Below are positions 56,497 through 64,000 of a stretch of DNA of 64,000 nucleotides, piece by piece. This DNA is from Serratia sp. DD3 (GTDB taxonomy: Bacteria > Pseudomonadota > Gammaproteobacteria > Enterobacterales > Enterobacteriaceae), in NCBI RefSeq assembly GCF_000496755.2, contig NZ_AYKS02000047.1, positions 248,001-312,000 on the forward strand, read 5' to 3'. How positions within the stretch are numbered: position 1 is the stretch's first letter; every line of letters begins with the position of its first letter. The position numbers were made by a program, and so were the translations under genes. The notes under the pieces were generated by a model. The model had not been told where the DNA came from. It did not search any database and was given only the letters and a program-made list of their open reading frames with translations.

Positions 56497-57891
56497 CTAT
56501 GACGACAATGTTCTGATTAAATTGGAAAAATCTTCTTTGATGTCGTGACTTTCTTCACGCAGCTGCTCAATTTTCCGGCAGGCGTGCAACACCGTGGTAT
56601 GGTCGCGGCCACCAAACGCATCGCCGATTTCTGGCAAGCTGTGGTTGGTGAGTTCCTTTGACAATGCCATCGCCATCTGGCGCGGGCGAGCAACGGAACG
56701 GGAACGCCGCTTCGACAGCAGATCCGCTACTTTTATTTTATAATACTCTGCCACCGTCTTTTGAATATTATCGATAGTGACCAGCTTTTCCTGCAACGCC
56801 AGTAGATCGCGCAACGCTTCACGCACGAAATCAATGGTAATGGCGCGGCCAGTAAAATTAGCATTGGCAATCACCCGGTTCAACGCCCCTTCCAGTTCAC
56901 GCACGTTGGAACGTAGACGTTTAGCGATAAAGAACGCCACTTCACCCGGCAAACGAATATTGTTTTCATCTGCCTTTTTCATCAGGATCGCCACGCGGGT
57001 TTCCAGCTCTGGTGGTTCAATTGCCACCGTCAGGCCCCAACCAAAGCGAGACTTCAAACGATCTTCCACCCCGTTAATCTCTTTAGGATAACGGTCAGAA
57101 GTGAGGATGATCTGTTGGTTGCCTTCCAACAACGCGTTAAAAGTATGGAAAAACTCTTCCTGCGAACGCTCTTTATTGGCAAAAAACTGAATGTCATCGA
57201 TCAGCAACGCATCCACCGAACGGTAGTAGCGCTTGAATTCTTCAATCGCGTTATTCTGCAACGCCTTAACCATATCCTGCACAAAACGTTCCGAGTGCAT
57301 ATAAACCACTTTGGCATTGGCTTTACGCGCCATGATGCCATTGCCCACCGCATGCAACAGGTGAGTTTTACCCAAGCCGGTTCCACCATACAGGAAGAGT
57401 GGGTTATAAGCCCCACCAGGGTTATCTGCCACTTGCCGAGCCGCAGCGCGCGCCAGTTGGTTCGACTTACCTTCAACGAAGTTATCGAAAGTATGTTTGG
57501 GGTTAACATTGGAACGGTAAGAAAGCTCGGGTGGCGGTGCGGCATTATCCCAACTGTGACGAGAAGGTGCCGCAGTACGGGCCACTGGGGCTGCCGGTGC
57601 ATTGTTGACGCTGGCCGTAGCCGCCTGACTTATCGTTCGTGTCAGAGGTTTACTGCCCACCTCAAAACGCAATAGTGGCACATCAGTCCCACAAAAATCA
57701 TTAAGCAGCCCATTGATATTGTTTAAGTACTTATCGCGCACCCAATCCAGCACAAAACGATTGGGCGCATACAGCGCCAGAGTATTGTCACTCAGTTCCG
57801 CCTGTAATGGGCGTATCCACATACTAAATTCTGTGGCTGGTAACTCATCCTGCAATCGGGCAAGGCACTGCTGCCAAAGCGAAAGTGACAC
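56497..57891 (-). CDS. dnaA: Chromosomal replication initiator DnaA
   Basis: 464 residues from the GTG at 57891 (E. coli 467, also GTG), with GGAG six bases before it; an ATG four codons upstream is possible but overlaps that Shine-Dalgarno. Domain [17 protein letters not shown]; variable linker ~85-130; AAA+ domain III with Walker [14 protein letters not shown] and Walker [11 protein letters not shown]; domain IV ending with the DnaA-box-binding signature [15 protein letters not shown]. Initiates replication at oriC; oriC itself is not in the window. First gene of the operon and probably autoregulated through the boxes upstream. Confidence 0.98.
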   Translation of the reverse strand: MSLSLWQQCLARLQDELPATEFSMWIRPLQAELSDNTLALYAPNRFVLDWVRDKYLNNINGLLNDFCGTDVPLLRFEVGSKPLTRTISQAATASVNNAPAAPVARTAAPSRHSWDNAAPPPELSYRSNVNPKHTFDNFVEGKSNQLARAAARQVADNPGGAYNPLFLYGGTGLGKTHLLHAVGNGIMARKANAKVVYMHSERFVQDMVKALQNNAIEEFKRYYRSVDALLIDDIQFFANKERSQEEFFHTFNALLEGNQQIILTSDRYPKEINGVEDRLKSRFGWGLTVAIEPPELETRVAILMKKADENNIRLPGEVAFFIAKRLRSNVRELEGALNRVIANANFTGRAITIDFVREALRDLLALQEKLVTIDNIQKTVAEYYKIKVADLLSKRRSRSVARPRQMAMALSKELTNHSLPEIGDAFGGRDHTTVLHACRKIEQLREESHDIKEDFSNLIRTLSS

Positions 57892-58400
57892 GGCGGACTC
57901 CACTCGAACAAGATCAAAAATAAAAAGAAAAGGATCAGGTTACTTTTTTATCACTCATGATGATGCCCACAGGCCTTCATCGGCTGAAAACCGCTAGAAG
58001 CATGTGGAACACCTTGGTAGCATAACCTGATGATCCCTGTTTAGGATCGGGATCCGAATGACGGATCATAGCGCAATCCGAGCAAGAGATCCTCTCCTTC
58101 ATCACAGATTAGATCCATTTTATCCACAGCCAAGAGCGTGTGGTGATATTTTAACCAACAGAAAGCAACCGCTGCAATCACGGTAGTCGATCGCCTTCTT
58201 TTTCACACCATAAGCCCGTTGTACTGGGTTATCCACCAGGATCCTGGCGAAAAATGCCGAGGATCGCACGGAGATCCTTGTGATTTACCCTTGAGTCCGT
58301 ATAATCTTCGCCCACGTGTGATACTTGGTTCTGATTGGTCGGGTTATTTACCAGACAGGATCCTGCGGTGATTATGGGCCAAGACCGTGCTTTACTTGGC
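57892..58400 (-). promoter_or_regulatory. dnaA promoter region with DnaA boxes and GATC cluster
   Basis: One perfect DnaA box TTATCCACA (58120-58128) and one near-match TTATCCACC (58229-58237), plus eleven GATC Dam sites between 58032 and 58362 (58032, 58045, 58051, 58064, 58088, 58112, 58189, 58240, 58262, 58273, 58359), several times the chance density. E. coli dnaA is likewise autorepressed through a box between its two promoters and is sensitive to Dam methylation and SeqA. Exact -35/-10 elements were not assigned. Confidence 0.8.
58120..58128 (+). promoter_or_regulatory. DnaA box (perfect)
   Basis: TTATCCACA, identical to the strong E. coli R1/R4-type box, about 230 bases upstream of the dnaA start. 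Confidence 0.85.
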
Positions 58401-58580
58401 TAACAACCAAGTAGACTACCCCCATCAATTTCAAATGACAGGCAGCAAAACTGCGGCCTGAAAGATGAAAGGGGCGCGATGTGAATTGACTCAGGGCTGT
58501 ACAATTATTACAATCCCGCCTCTTTATATTGCGATTGAGGCGTCGGTCATCTTCACGCCGAGTAGTCAAACGCATTTGAC

Positions 58581-58710
58581 TTATACTCTACATAATTCGA
58601 GTGGGATGTAGGCAGCAAGGTCGAGAGTCGCCAGAAGCATAGAAAATGATGCGACTGAGGCTAGTGGACACAAGCCAACACCCCGGTCACTTGAAGTATG
58701 ATGACTATAT
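58581..58710. repeat. Second copy of the dispersed ~130-bp palindrome
   Basis: Read on the minus strand it aligns with the element at 344-474: CATACTTCAAG, GGGTGTTGGCT, CAGTCGCAT, TTTTCTATGCT, then ACTCGAATTAT near the end. More diverged than the first copy. It sits between the dnaA promoter region and rpmH, so it may displace or carry part of the rpmH promoter. Confidence 0.65.
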
Positions 58711-58731
58711 TAGTAATTCATTTAAGTTTAG

Positions 58732-58884
<153 letters not shown>

Positions 58885-58902
58885 TAAAAGCTAACCCCCT
58901 GA

Positions 58903-59262
58903 GTGGTTAAGCTCGCTTTTCCCAGGGAGTTACGTTTGTTAACTCCCACTCATTTCACTTTCGTCTTCCAGCAGCCACAAAGAGCTGGCACGCCGCAAAT
59001 CACCATCCTCGGCCGCCAAAACCTGCTGGGGCATCCCCGCATCGGTCTTACTGTCGCCAAAAAACACGTCAAGCGTGCGCATGAACGTAACCGGATCAAA
59101 CGCCTGACACGCGAAAGTTTCCGTTTACGCCAGCACCAATTACCAGCGATGGATTTTGTCGTGGTTGCCAAAAAGGGGATAGCTGAGTTGGATAACCGTG
59201 CACTGACGGAAGTTTTGGAAAAATTATGGCGTCGCCATTGTCGCTTGGCTCCCGCATCTTGA
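58903..59262 (+). CDS. rnpA: Ribonuclease P protein component
   Basis: 119 residues from a GTG, the same start codon and length as in E. coli: [23 protein letters not shown]-type motif [18 protein letters not shown]. Binds the RNA subunit and the 5' leader of pre-tRNA. 18 bases after rpmH; yidD starts 37 bases before its end in another frame. Confidence 0.97.
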   Translation: MVKLAFPRELRLLTPTHFTFVFQQPQRAGTPQITILGRQNLLGHPRIGLTVAKKHVKRAHERNRIKRLTRESFRLRQHQLPAMDFVVVAKKGIAELDNRALTEVLEKLWRRHCRLAPAS

Positions 59263-59483
59263 TTGGGGTGGTACGGGGTTATCAACTCGTATTGAGCCCA
59301 CTGCTTGGGCCACGCTGTCGCTTCCAGCCGACATGTTCTCATTACGCAATTGAGGCATTAAGCAGGTTTGGGATGTTAAAAGGCAGTTGGTTGACATTGA
59401 AACGCGTATTAAAATGCCATCCTTTGAACCCAGGTGGCGATGATCCCGTACCACCGAAAACCAACGATAACAGAGAACACTAA
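59226..59483 (+). CDS. yidD: Membrane protein insertion efficiency factor YidD
   Basis: 85 residues, the E. coli length: [25 protein letters not shown] and [19 protein letters not shown], with the three conserved Cys. Amphipathic protein at the inner membrane that assists YidC/Sec insertion. Overlaps rnpA and lies two bases before yidC. Confidence 0.96.
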   Translation: MASPLSLGSRILIGVVRGYQLVLSPLLGPRCRFQPTCSHYAIEALSRFGMLKGSWLTLKRVLKCHPLNPGGDDPVPPKTNDNREH

Positions 59484-59485
59484 CG

Positions 59486-61123
59486 ATGGATTCGCAACGC
59501 AATCTTCTTCTCATCGCTTTTCTGTTCGTGTCTTTTCTGATTTGGGATGCTTGGCAAAAGGATAACAGTCCGCAGCCAGCACCCCAGACCACGCAACAGA
59601 CAACGAACCCTACAAGCGGTGATACCGCAAGCCAGGCTGTGCCAGCCAGTGGCCAAGGTAAATTGATTACCGTTAATACAGATGTGCTGTCGTTGACCAT
59701 CAATACTCGTGGTGGTGACATTGAGCAGGCTAAACTGCTGGCCTACCCAGAGTCCCTGGGGTCAGTGACGCCATTCGAATTGCTGGAAACTACGCCAGGA
59801 TTTGTTTATCAGGCGCAAAGTGGCCTGACCGGCAGAGACGGGCCAGATAATCCTGCCAACGGTGAGCGTCCTCTCTTCACAGCCGCACAAGATACTTTCA
59901 CCTTAGCTGATGGTCAGGATGAGCTGCGGATCCCACTGACCTTTACCGGTAAAGACGGCTCGTTGTTCACCAAAACCTTTGTGCTCAAGCGTAACCATTA
60001 TGCCATTGGTGTGGATTACTCCATTGTTAACAAAAGTGCGTCTCCACTTGAATTGACGCTATTTGGTCAACTGAAGCAAACCACACAGTTGCCGCAACAC
60101 CGCGATACTGGCAGCAGTAATTTTGCACTGCACACCTTCCGTGGCGCGGCTTACTCTTCCAGTGACAACAAATACCAAAAGTATGCGTTTGATAAAGAAG
60201 AGAACCTGAATATCACCACCCAGGGTGGTTGGGTTGCCATGTTGCAGCAATATTTTGCTACAGCCTGGATACCTCAGACGGAAGGTCAAAATACCTTCTA
60301 TACCGCCAAACCAGGCGATAATCTGTCTACCATCGGCTTCAAAGCAACGCCGGTTGTGGTAGCGCCAGGTGCTGAGAAACAACTGAATGCCACCTTATGG
60401 GTAGGCCCGGAACTGCAAGATAAAATGGCCACGCTGGCACCCCATCTGGATTTGACGGTGGATTACGGCTGGTTGTGGTTTTTGTCTCAACCACTGTTCA
60501 AATTGCTGAAGTTCATCAACGGATTTATCGGCAACTGGGGTTTCTCAATCATCATCATCACCTTTATCGTACGTGGCATCATGTACCCGCTAACCAAAGC
60601 GCAGTACACATCGATGGCCAAAATGCGCATGCTGCAGCCAAAACTGCAGGCAATGCGTGAGCGTATTGGTGATGACAAGCAGCGTATGAGCCAAGAGATG
60701 ATGGCGCTGTACAAAGCGGAAAAAGTAAACCCTCTGGGGGGTTGCTTGCCGCTGCTCATCCAGATGCCAATCTTCCTGGCGCTGTACTACATGCTGATGA
60801 GCTCGGTTGAACTGCGCCATGCGCCGTTTATCTTGTGGATTCATGACTTATCAGCACAGGATCCGTACTACATCCTGCCGTTGCTGATGGGTGTGACGAT
60901 GTTCTTCATCCAGAAGATGTCGCCTACTACTGTGACTGACCCAATGCAGCAGAAAATCATGACCTTTATGCCGGTGATCTTCACAGTGTTCTTCCTGTGG
61001 TTCCCGTCTGGTCTGGTGCTGTACTATACCGTCAGTAACTTGGTGACCATCATCCAGCAGCAGTTGATTTATCGCGGGCTGGAAAAACGTGGCCTGCATA
61101 GCCGCGATAACAAAAAGGCATAA
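59486..61123 (+). CDS. yidC: Membrane protein insertase YidC
   Basis: 545 residues (E. coli 548). N-terminal membrane segment [17 protein letters not shown], large periplasmic beta-sandwich domain ~45-340, then the conserved five-segment insertase core ~345-535, including the [20 protein letters not shown] segment with its pore-facing Arg and [20 protein letters not shown]. Inserts membrane proteins alone or with SecYEG. Ends with an intrinsic terminator. Confidence 0.98.
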   Translation: MDSQRNLLLIAFLFVSFLIWDAWQKDNSPQPAPQTTQQTTNPTSGDTASQAVPASGQGKLITVNTDVLSLTINTRGGDIEQAKLLAYPESLGSVTPFELLETTPGFVYQAQSGLTGRDGPDNPANGERPLFTAAQDTFTLADGQDELRIPLTFTGKDGSLFTKTFVLKRNHYAIGVDYSIVNKSASPLELTLFGQLKQTTQLPQHRDTGSSNFALHTFRGAAYSSSDNKYQKYAFDKEENLNITTQGGWVAMLQQYFATAWIPQTEGQNTFYTAKPGDNLSTIGFKATPVVVAPGAEKQLNATLWVGPELQDKMATLAPHLDLTVDYGWLWFLSQPLFKLLKFINGFIGNWGFSIIIITFIVRGIMYPLTKAQYTSMAKMRMLQPKLQAMRERIGDDKQRMSQEMMALYKAEKVNPLGGCLPLLIQMPIFLALYYMLMSSVELRHAPFILWIHDLSAQDPYYILPLLMGVTMFFIQKMSPTTVTDPMQQKIMTFMPVIFTVFFLWFPSGLVLYYTVSNLVTIIQQQLIYRGLEKRGLHSRDNKKA

Positions 61124-61207
61124 TACAGCTTTATCCCTGAGTTCATCCAAGCTGTAGCCAGTAACACCGCTGCAGCTTTATTGACGAAGGGCATAACAAG
61201 CCAATGT

Positions 61208-61233
61208 AAGGCGGTCATCTAGGCCGCCTTTTT
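61208..61233 (+). terminator. Intrinsic terminator of yidC
   Basis: AAGGCGG (61208-61214), 9-base loop, CCGCCTT (61224-61230), T-run, 84 bases after the yidC stop and before mnmE. Confidence 0.85.
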
Positions 61234-61262
61234 ACATGCATATTATTGAGAGATAACCGGCA

Positions 61263-62627
61263 ATGAACAACTCTGATACCATCACGGCCATTGCCACACC
61301 ACCTGGGCGTGGCGGTGTAGGCATTCTGCGCATCTCAGGCCATGACGCCAAAGAGGTGGCTCTGGCGCTGCTTGGCAAACTGCCCAAACCACGTCATGCC
61401 GATTATCTGCCATTCCGCGATGCCGATGGCAGTACCCTGGATCAGGGTATTGCGCTGTGGTTCCCGGCCCCCAATTCCTTTACCGGTGAAGATGTCCTGG
61501 AACTTCAGGGGCACGGTGGGCCGGTTATTCTCGATTTGTTGCTAAAACGTGTGCTGGCGTTACCCCGTGTACGCATTGCCCGCCCGGGTGAATTCTCAGA
61601 GCGCGCGTTCCTCAATGACAAACTGGATCTGGCCCAGGCCGAGGCCATTGCCGACTTGATCGATGCCAGCTCAGAGCAAGCGGCACGCTCGGCGATGAAC
61701 TCGTTACAAGGGGCGTTTTCTAGCCGTATCCACCAACTGGTGGAAGCACTCACTCACCTGCGTATCTACGTAGAAGCGGCAATCGACTTTCCTGATGAGG
61801 AAATTGACTTTCTTTCAGATGGCAAAATCGAAGCGCAGCTTAATCGTGTTATCGCCGACCTGGATAACGTGCGGGCAGAAGCACGCCAGGGCAGCTTATT
61901 GCGTGAAGGGATGAAAGTCGTGATTGCCGGGCGGCCCAATGCCGGGAAATCCAGCCTGTTGAATGCGTTAGCAGGGCGTGAAGCCGCCATTGTGACCGAT
62001 ATTGCCGGTACCACCCGTGATGTACTGCGTGAACATATTCATATCGACGGTATGCCACTACATATTATCGATACTGCAGGCCTGCGGGATGCCATGGACG
62101 AAGTGGAGCGTATTGGTATCGAACGTGCGTGGAATGAGATCGAGCAAGCAGACCGCGTGCTGTTTATGGTGGATGGCACCACCACCAGCGCGACCGAGCC
62201 TAGCGAGATTTGGCCTGAGTTTATGGCACGCCTGCCAACCCGCTTGCCGATCACCGTGGTGCGCAACAAAGCGGATATTACGGGTGAAGAACTGGGCATG
62301 AGTGAAGTGAATGGTCACTCACTTATACGTCTTTCCGCCCGTACCGGTGAAGGGCTCGAGCTGTTACGTAACCACCTCAAGCAGAGCATGGGCTTTACCA
62401 ACAATACCGAAGGTGGCTTCCTGGCCCGCCGCCGCCATTTGCAGGCATTGGAACAAGCAGACGAACATCTCGCTCAGGGGAAAGAACAGTTAGTGAGTGC
62501 TTACGCGGGGGAGTTACTTGCCGAAGAACTGCGCCTGGCACAACGAGCATTAAGCGAAATCACCGGTGAATTTACCTCTGATGACCTGCTCGGGCGTATC
62601 TTTTCCAGCTTTTGCATTGGTAAGTGA
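61263..62627 (+). CDS. mnmE: tRNA modification GTPase MnmE
   Basis: 454 residues, the E. coli length. N-terminal formyl-THF-binding domain ([20 protein letters not shown]), helical domain, and an inserted G domain: [13 protein letters not shown] (G1), DIAGTTRD (G2), DTAGLRD (G3), NKADI (G4). C-terminal CIGK supplies the conserved Cys. With MnmG it builds the 5-carboxymethylaminomethyl group on wobble U34. Confidence 0.98.
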   Translation: MNNSDTITAIATPPGRGGVGILRISGHDAKEVALALLGKLPKPRHADYLPFRDADGSTLDQGIALWFPAPNSFTGEDVLELQGHGGPVILDLLLKRVLALPRVRIARPGEFSERAFLNDKLDLAQAEAIADLIDASSEQAARSAMNSLQGAFSSRIHQLVEALTHLRIYVEAAIDFPDEEIDFLSDGKIEAQLNRVIADLDNVRAEARQGSLLREGMKVVIAGRPNAGKSSLLNALAGREAAIVTDIAGTTRDVLREHIHIDGMPLHIIDTAGLRDAMDEVERIGIERAWNEIEQADRVLFMVDGTTTSATEPSEIWPEFMARLPTRLPITVVRNKADITGEELGMSEVNGHSLIRLSARTGEGLELLRNHLKQSMGFTNNTEGGFLARRRHLQALEQADEHLAQGKEQLVSAYAGELLAEELRLAQRALSEITGEFTSDDLLGRIFSSFCIGK

Positions 62628-62660
62628 TTACTTATCCATACTGCTCCATAAATGTTCACT

Positions 62661-62695
62661 AACCCGCATTAACTGCCTGTTAATGCGGGTTTTTA
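62661..62695 (+). terminator. Intrinsic terminator of mnmE
   Basis: AACCCGCATTAA (62661-62672), 7-base loop, TTAATGCGGGTT (62680-62691), then TTT: a 12-bp perfect stem 33 bases after the mnmE stop. Confidence 0.9.
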
Positions 62696-62960
62696 CTGCC
62701 TACTCACTTCCTAAATGGCCCCAACAACGGGAAAAGCGTTCGCCAAACGCTGGCAAAGTAAGCATGCCGGAATGGGCCTAATTTACGGGCTGATTACAGA
62801 TTCTCAATGCTTATCAGAAAACATAGGGTTTAGAACATCTGCAACTACACCCCATCAGTGCATACCAGGGGATTCAGCAGTTGAGCGGCAGATGAAGTAG
62901 AAAACACCGTACGAATGGTTGATCGAGTAACATCCCTGACTTGTGTTTTTTTTAAACTTG
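62696..62960. other. Unassigned spacer after mnmE
   Basis: About 265 bases without a recognisable gene. A 61-codon frame (62715-62900) ends HQCIPGDSAVERQMK and resembles no family I can name. It may be debris at the left end of the accessory region that starts with the AbiEi-like gene. Confidence 0.4.
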
Positions 62961-62962
62961 CG

Positions 62963-63020
62963 TTGCTTCCCTCCCCGATTGTTCATAATATTATCTTGTT
63001 CATGATTCATGAACAAGATA
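62963..63020 (+). promoter_or_regulatory. Promoter and 29-bp operator palindrome of the AbiEi-like gene
   Basis: -35 TTGCTT (62963-62968), 17-base spacer, -10 TAATAT (62986-62991), directly followed by a perfect palindrome of two 14-bp arms around one base: TATCTTGTTCATGA (62992-63005) and TCATGAACAAGATA (63007-63020). It covers the expected transcription start and ends 13 bases before the ATG. A partial extra copy TTGTTCATAA lies just upstream. This is the layout of an autoregulatory operator. Confidence 0.75.
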
Positions 63021-63033
63021 AAGGTCTGAACAA

Positions 63034-64000
63034 ATGAAAGAAGAACAGCTTCTGTCTGATGCTGTAGAAAACCTGCCAAAAGGCTTCCTATTGCAGTATG
63101 AAATTGGCAACAAACATGACATACATGACGGCTGGGGCAGGCTGATAGGGCTAGGAGGAGAGATGGCGAATTTTTCCCTGGAAGTAAAGCATATCCATCG
63201 CAAAGAGTCGCTGATCGCTATCCGTAAAATGTCCCCTCTCTTATCTGAGGGTTTTCCTATATTACTGGTGTGCAACCGGCTGACGTCCGCACTGGTGGAA
63301 TATTGCGTGGATAACCAGATTAATTTTATCGATACCGCCGGGAATGCCCGTATCCAGGTTCCGGGGTTATATCTGTTTATTGATGGTCGATATGAAAAGA
63401 AACCTGTAGCTGTCAGTAGTCATTTTGCTGAAGGAGTAATGAAGCTGCTTTTTGTGCTGTTATCCTGCCCGGAAAGCCTCAACGATACTTACCGCAGCTT
63501 GGCGCAGAAAGCGGGTATCTCTTTGGGAATGGTCAGCAAAGCTTTCAATTTCCTTGAGGCGCGTCGCTATTTCCGCAAATCACAGCAGGGGCGCCGCTTA
63601 ATGAATGAAGGCGAATTACAGGTTTTGTGGCTAAAAGACTATGCCACCGCCCTGCGCCCGAAGCTGGATTTTCTTTCCCTACCTACGCCTGCTTCATGGG
63701 ATAAGATAACACTTGCGGCCGATGAATACTGGAGCGGCGAGATTGCAGCCGCAGAACTGAGCGGTGGATACCTGCTACCAGAAAACGGCGTGATTTTTAC
63801 GCCTCACCCATTGTTACAAAGACGAAAGGAACTAGGACTAAAACCTGTTCCTGGTGGGAAACTGCAACTGATTTCCTGTTTCTGGGGGAACTTTACCCTG
63901 AACCATCAAGCAGAAGCGATGTTGTGTGTGGCCGAACTACTGGCAAGCGGCGATGATAGAAACCGGGAAGCAGCAAGGATAATCAATGACAAATATCTTC
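63034..64000 (+). CDS. AbiEi-like type IV antitoxin / transcriptional regulator (3' end outside window)
   Basis: Open from the ATG at 63034 to the window end (322 codons visible, no stop). N-terminal part FSLEVKHIHRKES and FPILLVCNRLTSALVEYCVD, then INFIDTAGNARIQVPGLYLFIDGR, a segment typical of AbiEi-family antitoxins; ~residues 145-190 form a winged-helix-like region (LAQKAGISLGMVSKAFNFLEAR). The family represses its own promoter and counters an AbiEii-type nucleotidyltransferase toxin in phage-exclusion systems. The partner would follow outside the window. Assignment rests on recognition of family features; a stand-alone regulator with this fold is the alternative. Confidence 0.65.
   Translation, partial: MKEEQLLSDAVENLPKGFLLQYEIGNKHDIHDGWGRLIGLGGEMANFSLEVKHIHRKESLIAIRKMSPLLSEGFPILLVCNRLTSALVEYCVDNQINFIDTAGNARIQVPGLYLFIDGRYEKKPVAVSSHFAEGVMKLLFVLLSCPESLNDTYRSLAQKAGISLGMVSKAFNFLEARRYFRKSQQGRRLMNEGELQVLWLKDYATALRPKLDFLSLPTPASWDKITLAADEYWSGEIAAAELSGGYLLPENGVIFTPHPLLQRRKELGLKPVPGGKLQLISCFWGNFTLNHQAEAMLCVAELLASGDDRNREAARIINDKYL

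Noticed and set aside
62715..62900. 61-codon frame after mnmE as a transposase or integrase remnant
   Set aside because: The C-terminal residues vaguely suggest mobile-element debris, but no motif supports a specific family.

Overview
The window is a contiguous stretch of enterobacterial chromosome read from the LPS-core locus to just past the dnaA replication-gene cluster. Protein sequences and gene order (envC-yibQ-tdh-kbl-hldD, coaD-mutM-rpmG-rpmB-radC-coaBC-dut-slmA-pyrE-rph-yicC, tag-yiaC-ghrB, yidE-ibpB-ibpA-yidQ, yidA-gyrB-recF-dnaN-dnaA, rpmH-rnpA-yidD-yidC-mnmE) are close to E. coli. The core-oligosaccharide genes waaQ-wabG-wabH-wabN-waaE are of the Serratia/Klebsiella type, so a Serratia-like member of the Yersiniaceae is the best guess. 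This is inferred from gene content, not from a database match.

Layout. 1-1.4 kb: end of envC and yibQ, with a dispersed palindromic repeat lying over the yibQ start. 1.4-3.7 kb: threonine catabolism (tdh-kbl). 3.9-19.1 kb: LPS core locus, with conserved inner-core genes at the ends (hldD, waaF, waaC; waaA, waaE) and a mosaic, partly AT-rich and strand-switching middle (GT4, waaL, GT2, GT9, wabN, waaQ, wabG, wabH, GT9). 19.2-27.1 kb: housekeeping block from coaD to yicC. 27.1-30.1 kb: a 3-kb island inserted at the 3' end of yicC, bounded by a 74-bp direct repeat and carrying one large AlbA_2/GHKL protein plus debris. 30.3-34.6 kb: mannitol operon mtlADR with three CRP-like sites. 34.6-39.7 kb: cation efflux, yiaF and glyQS. 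40.0-42.8 kb: a LuxR-type solo regulator and tag-yiaC, with a near-identical pair of sRNA-like intergenic units on either side of tag-yiaC. 42.8-51.6 kb: ghrB, avtA, yidE, the heat-shock pair ibpAB with visible thermometer motifs, yidQ, a two-gene dehydratase/ornithine-cyclodeaminase-like unit and yidA. 51.7-62.6 kb: replication and translation/membrane-insertion core (gyrB, recF, dnaN, dnaA, rpmH, rnpA, yidD, yidC, mnmE). 62.6-64 kb: a new accessory region starting with an AbiEi-like antitoxin gene behind a 29-bp operator-like palindrome. Its presumed toxin partner lies beyond the window.

How the genes fit together. HldD makes the heptose donor; WaaA, WaaC, WaaF, WaaQ and WaaE build the inner core; WabG, WabH and WabN add GalA, GlcNAc and deacetylate it to GlcN; the remaining GT9/GT4/GT2 enzymes probably finish a strain-specific outer core; WaaL attaches O antigen. 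No tRNA, rRNA, CRISPR array or intact insertion sequence was seen.

Most worth checking: (1) the duplicated promoter-hairpin-terminator unit at 41.0 and 42.6 kb (58 bp perfectly identical), probably a pair of sibling small RNAs; (2) the yicC-targeted island and its 21-bp iterated motif, found both upstream of and inside its single large gene; (3) the AbiEi-like gene and its operator; (4) the dehydratase/cyclodeaminase pair.
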